A stretch of 64,000 nucleotides of DNA, taken from the NCBI RefSeq assembly GCF_002995495.1, contig NZ_PVZV01000012.1:1-64000 (forward strand), read 5' to 3'. This document shows, one piece after another, positions 59,336 through 64,000 of the stretch; positions within the stretch are counted from its first letter, which is position 1; the number at the start of each line of letters is the position of its first letter. The translations under genes were made by a program, and so were the position numbers. The notes beneath the pieces were generated by a model. The model saw nothing but the letters and a program-made list of their open reading frames with translations. It made no database searches and was not told the DNA's origin. The DNA comes from Actinocorallia populi. Lineage in GTDB: Bacteria > Actinomycetota > Actinomycetes > Streptosporangiales > Streptosporangiaceae.

Positions 59336-59884
59336 TCAGGCATCCGCATCCGGCCCGGCACTCAGTTCACCGGCCACGGGCAGGCCTTGGCCATGGCCGA
59401 GAGCGGTGGCGGTCTCCTCCAGGATTCCGGTGAGCTCCACAGCCTGGAGTTCGGCCACGAAGACCGTTCCCGCCTGCTCGGGATGCTTGAGCAGGTGCGC
59501 CTCCCGCCAGAACTCCAACGTGATCACCAGGCCGTCCTCCTCGCGCCAGAGGAACGACGTCACGTTGTCGGTCGTGGGTCCCCAGCCCCAGCGGCCGAAG
59601 AATCCGAATCGCTCGTATTCTTGTTCGCCGTCCATGATCTCGGCCAGGAGTCGCCGATGGACGGCAGCCGGAGACATGTCGAAGGGCCGGACGGGAACAG
59701 GTCCGGAGCGCACCCAGGTTGCGGTGCGCGCCACAGCGTGGCGGAACTGATCGACGTAGGCCATGTTGTCGTCGCACGTCAACCACTGACCGGCGGCCCA
59801 CAGGTCCACACGGCGCAGCGCAAGACCGTCCCGGTCGCCGACGTCTACGGCAAATCGCCGCTTGTCGCCCAGAAGTCCCGTCAT
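59336..59884 (-). CDS. hypothetical 182-aa protein
   Basis: Reads GDKRRFAVDVGDRDGLALRR, VDLWAAGQWLTCDDNMAYVD, FRHAVARTATWVRSGPVPVR, a middle helix (AAVHRRLLAEIMDGEQEYER), then FLWREEDGLVITLEFWREAH. The opening resembles actinobacterial immunity-like proteins of contact-dependent toxin systems, but I cannot name the family with confidence. Start by ATG; ribosome site weak. Confidence 0.65.
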   Translation of the reverse strand: MTGLLGDKRRFAVDVGDRDGLALRRVDLWAAGQWLTCDDNMAYVDQFRHAVARTATWVRSGPVPVRPFDMSPAAVHRRLLAEIMDGEQEYERFGFFGRWGWGPTTDNVTSFLWREEDGLVITLEFWREAHLLKHPEQAGTVFVAELQAVELTGILEETATALGHGQGLPVAGELSAGPDADA

Positions 59885-60468
59885 CCGAGCACCGTGGCAG
59901 ATCCATCGCCCCACACCGATAAGACTCGCCCTGTCATGCACACCTCAGCAAGAGCAATGCCGGCATCGCGCCCAGGGATGGATGGCAAGCCTGGACTTGT
60001 TGTCCCGGACCCGCCTCGACCTCGCGACAGTCGAGGTGGGCGGGATCGCCCTGGGGTCCCCGGCCACCAGGGTTCCGCGCCGGAGCGGGCATCGGCGGGG
60101 AGTGCCACGACACTGACGGGCGGCGGCTGACCCTGCGCCAGACGAGGGAGCGCGGTTCGGCCCGTCAGGGGCTCGTTTCGGCAGGCGGGCCTTCACTTCT
60201 GTTATCCATCATCCAGTTTCTGTATGTTGTATGACGCTGGTGGTGTGTGATGCGCCTCCTGTTCTGGATGGAGCCCATCGATGTCCCCCGTCGACGACCC
60301 GCCGCCGGTGCCGGCCGGGAACCGCTGATGTTCCGCGTGCCTTCACCCTGCTCCCCGAGCGGAGGGAACCGCGGGGGGCGCGTCCGGCGCCGAACCGCGA
60401 CCCCTCGTCCTGCGCGGCGGGGAGCCAGCACACGCCCGTCCGTCTCACCACCCCGATCCGGAGGCAGC
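59885..60468. other. promoter region of the AAD-LLM operon, no gene
   Basis: About 580 bp. An AT-rich patch (CAGTTTCTGTATGTTGTATG, ~60211-60230) could hold the promoter. No supported gene. Confidence 0.45.
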
Positions 60469-61194
60469 ATGACCGCCCATCGTGTCCTCGACCAGACCAT
60501 CACCATGCCCGTCGCGGTCCGCGACGCCTCCGCCGCGACGGTCATCTACGACGTCGACCTGGCGGCAGCCCGGCGCCTGGCGCCCGAGGGGTTCGAGGTG
60601 GTCGAGTCCCAGCCCGGCCGTGCGCAGTTCGTCCTCGCACTGATCGACTACCGGGACAACGACCTGGGCTCCTACCTCGAGATCGGGACGATCCTGTTCG
60701 TCCGGCCGGACGGCAGCGGTCCCGAGGGCACCTTCATCACCCGCCTGCCCGTCGACCAGGAGTTCACCTGCGTGGCCGGCAACCAGATCTGGGGATATCC
60801 CAAGACGGTCGAGCACATCGAACTCACCCAGACGCCGACCACCTCCCGCTGGACCCTCACGATGGACGGCGCGCTCGTCCTGGACATCACCGTCCCCCGC
60901 GGCGGGACCGACGAGATCCCCGTCATGGAGATGACCTCCTACACGATGCTCCGCGGCCGCCCCCACGCCACGGTCTTCACCCAGGGCGGCACCGGCGCCC
61001 GGCTCCAGGTCGGAGGCGAGGGCGTCAGCCTGCTCCTGGGCGACCATCCGGTCGCCGCCGAACTCGCGGGGCTCGGGCTGCCCTCCGAGCCGGTCTCCGC
61101 GGTCTGGATCGAGAAGATGCAGGGTTCGTTCGAGGAGCCCCGGCCCGTGGCCGGCGAGCGCGTGGCATCGAGCGGAACGGAGAGCGGTCGATGA
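60469..61194 (+). CDS. acetoacetate decarboxylase (ADC)-family protein
   Basis: 241 residues, ATG after GGAGGCAGC. ADC family fold: TVIYDVDLAAARRLAPEGFE, LALIDYRDNDLGSYLEIGTI, FTCVAGNQIWGYPKTVEHIE (the GYPK Lys position of the Schiff-base region), TPTTSRWTLTMDGALVLDIT. Members without the full catalytic pocket act on other keto compounds or as hydratases. It overlaps the LLM gene (ATGA), so the two enzymes are one functional unit. Confidence 0.85.
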   Translation: MTAHRVLDQTITMPVAVRDASAATVIYDVDLAAARRLAPEGFEVVESQPGRAQFVLALIDYRDNDLGSYLEIGTILFVRPDGSGPEGTFITRLPVDQEFTCVAGNQIWGYPKTVEHIELTQTPTTSRWTLTMDGALVLDITVPRGGTDEIPVMEMTSYTMLRGRPHATVFTQGGTGARLQVGGEGVSLLLGDHPVAAELAGLGLPSEPVSAVWIEKMQGSFEEPRPVAGERVASSGTESGR

Positions 61195-62213
61195 AGCTCG
61201 ACGTGCAGCTGGACGGCCGGCCGGACGAGGCGGTGCAGCGCGCGCGCACGCTGATCGCCGCCGGGGTGGACGGCCTGTTCACCTTCGAGGGCCCGCACGA
61301 TGTGTTCCTGCCGCTGATCGTCGCGGCCGGATCGTCGGACGTCCCGCCGACCGACCTGATGACCAACGTCGCGATCGCGATCCCGCGCAGCCCGATGCAC
61401 CTGGCCCACATGGCCTACGACCTGCAGCTGCTGAGCAAGGGCAGGTTCCGGCTCGGGCTGGGCTCGCAGATCAGGCCGCACATCGAGAACCGGTACGGCT
61501 CGACCTGGAGCAGGCCGGCCGCCCGGATGCGCGAGACGGTGCTCGCGGTGAAGGCGATCCTGAACTCCTGGCAGGACGGTACCCGGCTCGACTTCCGCGG
61601 CGAGTTCACCAAGCACACCCTGATGCCCGCGACGTTCGTCCCCGGACCCAACCCCCACGGCGTGCCGCCGGTCCTGCTCGGCGCGCTGGGCCCGGTGATG
61701 ACCCGGACCGCGGCCGAGGTCGCCGACGGGCTGCTGGTGATGCCGTTCCACAGCCACCGGCATTTCCGCGAGCGCACCCTTCCGGCCGTGGCCGAGGGCC
61801 TGAAGCTGGCGGGCCGCGAGCGGATCGACCTGTACCCGCAGGCGATCGTCGCCATGGGCGACACCCCCGAGGAGATCGAGGCCGCGTCCTTCGGGGTGAA
61901 GGCGCTGCTGGCGTTCTACGGCTCGACTCCGGCGTACCGGCCGGTCCTGGACATCGAGGGATGGGGTGACCTGCAACCGGAGCTGAACGCGCTGTCGAAG
62001 ACCGGCGACATCATGACGATGATCGGGCTGATCGACGACCGGATGATGCGGACCCTGGCGGTCGTCGGGACACCGGCCGAGTGCGCGGCCGAGATCAGGA
62101 GCCGGTTCGGCGACGTCGCCGAGCGGATCTGCGCCTACTTCCCCGGGTCGACACACCCGCCGGAGACGATCGCCGCTCTCGCGGCGGAACTCAGGACGAC
62201 GGGATCCGGATGA
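61191..62213 (+). CDS. LLM-class (F420- or flavin-dependent) oxidoreductase
   Basis: 340 residues beginning MKLDVQLDGRPDEAVQRART, a TIGR03617-type member of the luciferase-like monooxygenase group. TIM-barrel landmarks: TNVAIAIPRSPMHLAHMAYD, GRFRLGLGSQIRPHIENRYG, VPPVLLGALGPVMTRTAAEV, IDLYPQAIVAMGDTPEEIEA. In actinobacteria most of this subfamily use F420H2. ATG overlaps the ADC stop. Ends 23 bp inside the convergent TetR gene's 3' end. Confidence 0.9.
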   Translation: MKLDVQLDGRPDEAVQRARTLIAAGVDGLFTFEGPHDVFLPLIVAAGSSDVPPTDLMTNVAIAIPRSPMHLAHMAYDLQLLSKGRFRLGLGSQIRPHIENRYGSTWSRPAARMRETVLAVKAILNSWQDGTRLDFRGEFTKHTLMPATFVPGPNPHGVPPVLLGALGPVMTRTAAEVADGLLVMPFHSHRHFRERTLPAVAEGLKLAGRERIDLYPQAIVAMGDTPEEIEAASFGVKALLAFYGSTPAYRPVLDIEGWGDLQPELNALSKTGDIMTMIGLIDDRMMRTLAVVGTPAECAAEIRSRFGDVAERICAYFPGSTHPPETIAALAAELRTTGSG

Positions 62214-62889
62214 GCGCGAGCCCGCACTCGGTCTTCGAGCGCGGGCTCCGCACGGCGGTGGACGGTCTGGTCCTGCTCCCCGGCCGTAAGGGGCGGGGCG
62301 TCTCGCGGTTCGCGGGCCGCACGCCGTAGAGGAGGATGCGGACCGTCCTGTCGATCCAGTCCGGGGTGAGGCCGTCGGGTCCTCTGGTCAGGATGGCGGC
62401 CAGGGCGGAGCCGATGACCATCTCCAGCATCACGAGCGCGTCGACCTCGGCGTCGAGCTCCCCGCTTTCGACGGCCGCGGCGAGGTTGTCGTCGAGCCCG
62501 CGCCACCCCTGGGCGGAGAACCGTTCGAGGAGGCGCCGGTGGATGACCGGATCGGTCGCGGCCTCGGCGATCAGGCCGGGTACGGAGATGCGGGCCAGGG
62601 GCGTGGTCAGGAGCTCCGCGGTCCGTCGCACCAGCTCGCGCAGGTCTTCGGCGAAGGAGCCCGTCTGGGGCGCGCCGACGGTGACGCTGTCGCGGAAGGT
62701 CGCCTCGTGGACGAGGTGGGCCTTGCTGGGCCAGCGCCGGTAGACCGCGGGCCGGGACGTGCCGGCGCGGTCGGCGATGGCGGCCACGGTCACCTCGGCG
62801 TAGCCGACCTCTTTCAGCAGCTCGGCGGCTGCGGTCAGGACGGCGTCGTCGATGCGGGCGTTACGAGGTCTTCCAAGGGGGTTGTTCAT
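62191..62889 (-). CDS. TetR-family regulator
   Basis: 232 residues: HTH RIDDAVLTAAAELLKEVGYA, VAAIADRAGTSRPAVYRRWP, SKAHLVHEATF, then a TetR C-terminal domain (TTPLARISVPGLIAEAATDP). Convergent with the LLM gene (23-bp 3' overlap) and divergent from the PEP-synthase gene with only 27 bp between starts, so its operator must overlap both promoters. A TGTAACGTA element sits in that gap. Confidence 0.9.
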   Translation of the reverse strand: MNNPLGRPRNARIDDAVLTAAAELLKEVGYAEVTVAAIADRAGTSRPAVYRRWPSKAHLVHEATFRDSVTVGAPQTGSFAEDLRELVRRTAELLTTPLARISVPGLIAEAATDPVIHRRLLERFSAQGWRGLDDNLAAAVESGELDAEVDALVMLEMVIGSALAAILTRGPDGLTPDWIDRTVRILLYGVRPANRETPRPLRPGSRTRPSTAVRSPRSKTECGLALIRIPSS

Positions 62890-62916
62890 TTCCGAGCACA
62901 GTGTAACGTAGCTGCC

Positions 62917-64000
62917 GTGAAGCAGCCTCGGAGCGAGCTCGTCGAGTTGTCGGACGTCATCGATGCGAGGTATGGCGGCAAGGCCCTGGGCCTCGCGAAG
63001 CTCGCCGCCGCCGGTTTCCCGGTGCCCGCCGCGTTCGTCATCGCGAACGCCGACGCCATGGAACTCCCCGCCGAACTCGAAGACCGCTACACCCGGATGT
63101 CCGTCTCGCAGAAGGCGGTCGCGGTGCGTTCCTCGGCCGCGGGCGAGGACGGCGCCGTGAGTTCCTTCGCCGGCCAGTACGAGTCGGTCTTGGGGGTGAC
63201 CGAATACGACCACCTCCTCGCCGCGATCCGGCATTGTGCGGCCTCCGCGTCCTCCGACCGCGCGACCGCCTACCGGTCGGACGCCGGGATCTCCGGCGCC
63301 ATGCATCTCGTGGTCCAGGAGATGGTCGACGCGCGCGCCGCAGGCGTCGTGTTCACCGCGGACCCGGCGAGCGGCCGGCGCGACCTCTGCGTGGTCGACG
63401 CGGTTCCCGGCCTCGGCGAGTCGCTGGTCGACGGCTCCGCGAGCTCGGACCACTACGAGGTCGACCCCACCGGACGGATCACGAACCGCCAGACCACGGA
63501 GAGTCCGGCGCTCACCGACGACGAGGTCACGGCCGTCGCGGCCGGAGCCCGGCGCGCGGAGGCGCTGTGGGGAACGCCCCTGGACCTCGAATGGGCGATC
63601 GACCAGGCCGGTGGGATCCGCTGGCTCCAGGCGCGGCCGATCACCACCCTGCCCGGGGACCTGAACGAGATGGACAGCGCTGTCGCGGGCGAGGACCACG
63701 TCTACACCCGGTGCAACATCGGCGAGATGATGCCCGGCGCCTTCTGCCCGCTCACGGCGTCCGTCAGTGGGCAGGCGATCGAGTACGCGATGCAGATGGT
63801 CCAGGTCGCCGGCGGGTTCCAGGACTCCTACCGCGCGGACCGCTGGCTGCAGCTCGGCTACTTCTCCGGCCACCTGTTCCTCAACATGACCGAGGGCACG
63901 GCCCTGAGCGCGGGGATCCTGGGCAACTCGCTCGAGCAGTACTCGTTGTCGATCGCGGGCAGGATCGTCCCCGAGCTGGTGCCCAAGCCGCCGAAGCCGT
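62917..64000 (+). CDS. PEP/pyruvate-binding (PPDK_N) protein, partial (runs off window)
   Basis: Open from GTG to the end of the window (361+ residues), no stop yet. Pyruvate-phosphate-dikinase N-terminal ATP-grasp features: YGGKALGLAKLAAAGFPVPA, AVRSSAAGEDGAVSSFAGQY, VQEMVDARAAGVVFTADPAS, LDLEWAIDQAGGIRWLQARP. After residue ~255 comes RCNIGEMMPGAFCPLTASVS, typical of the PEP-synthase-like group found beside steroid/fatty-acid degradation genes in actinobacteria, without the mobile His domain seen yet. Its exact reaction is open. Confidence 0.85.
   Translation, partial: MKQPRSELVELSDVIDARYGGKALGLAKLAAAGFPVPAAFVIANADAMELPAELEDRYTRMSVSQKAVAVRSSAAGEDGAVSSFAGQYESVLGVTEYDHLLAAIRHCAASASSDRATAYRSDAGISGAMHLVVQEMVDARAAGVVFTADPASGRRDLCVVDAVPGLGESLVDGSASSDHYEVDPTGRITNRQTTESPALTDDEVTAVAAGARRAEALWGTPLDLEWAIDQAGGIRWLQARPITTLPGDLNEMDSAVAGEDHVYTRCNIGEMMPGAFCPLTASVSGQAIEYAMQMVQVAGGFQDSYRADRWLQLGYFSGHLFLNMTEGTALSAGILGNSLEQYSLSIAGRIVPELVPKPPKP

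Noticed and set aside
62191-63873. TetR frame open far upstream on the minus strand, antisense to the PEP-synthase gene
   Set aside because: The HTH starts directly after the ATG at 62889; the upstream extension is antisense to a well-supported coding gene.
1-64000. tRNA or rRNA genes, CRISPR arrays, prophage or replication origin
   Set aside because: No cloverleaf, rRNA, array, phage-structural or origin signatures were recognised by eye; a dedicated RNA scan was not possible.

Overview
This 64 kb window is chromosomal DNA from a high-GC actinomycete. The evidence is the strongly GC-biased third codon positions, frequent GTG starts, many 1-14 nt start/stop overlaps, and family content: SAV2177-type methyltransferase, LLM/F420-type enzymes, BlaI/M56 pairs, HisKA_3/LuxR pairs and XRE-DUF2975. 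The SAV2177-type methyltransferase, kshA and the NB-ARC-TPR protein suggest Streptosporangiales (Actinomadura-like) or a relative; the genus is an inference. No rRNA, tRNA or CRISPR was seen. The gene complement is accessory and regulator-rich, with many decayed genes and transposase relics.

Layout. 1-4.9 kb: end of 3-ketosteroid 9-alpha-hydroxylase (kshA) with an overlapping Cys-rich gene, an IS3 relic, a LysR regulator divergent from AhpD-like and hemerythrin genes, and a DHFR/RibD-like reductase. 5-11.8 kb: ECF sigma factor with SnoaL tail, a VKOR-DsbA disulfide operon, a cytochrome P450, a BlaI-M56 protease pair, and a CmtR-like ArsR with a cation-diffusion exporter. 11.9-17 kb: SRPBCC-ArsR-VOC operon under a perfect 22-bp palindrome, a SUKH-like gene, and a 708-aa old-yellow-enzyme-type reductase. 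17-21.9 kb: P-loop kinase-like gene, second BlaI regulator, a 72-aa protein with an upstream dyad, an MMPL relic and a VanX-like dipeptidase. 22-26.5 kb: XRE regulator, 64-aa gene, HFCD flavoprotein, ABC exporter. 27-33 kb: WD40 protein, methyltransferase/XRE-cupin divergent pair, a three-gene minus-strand operon (degenerate GyrB-like, unknown, lipobox-DUF6193) and a decayed histidine kinase. 33-42 kb: two-component system plus membrane protein, a 1010-aa NB-ARC-TPR protein, a frameshifted Ser/Thr kinase, a secreted beta-domain protein and a MazG-like gene. 42-50 kb: acyl-CoA carboxylase beta subunit, SAV2177 methyltransferase, Lrp, alpha/beta hydrolase, Mut7-C RNase-like, and an aldehyde dehydrogenase that has lost its catalytic residues, divergent from TetR. 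50-59 kb: two more TetR genes, tandem Rossmann reductases, beta-lactamase-fold hydrolase, AAA ATPase, HxlR/RidA divergent pair, XRE-DUF2975 pair. 59-64 kb: IS256 relic, an unknown protein, then an acetoacetate-decarboxylase-like/LLM oxidoreductase operon, TetR, and a PEP-synthase-type protein running off the end.

How genes may work together. The clearest multi-gene theme is a recurring dyad, TTCTAC-N5/6-GTAGAA, in front of dsbA-VKOR, the P450 and the 72-aa gene, in a window with two BlaI-type repressors and one M56 protease. A second theme is self-contained regulator/target pairs, each with a visible operator in the shared intergenic space. A third is decay: relics of IS3, IS256, MMPL, alcohol dehydrogenase, histidine kinase, Ser/Thr kinase and a secreted protein.
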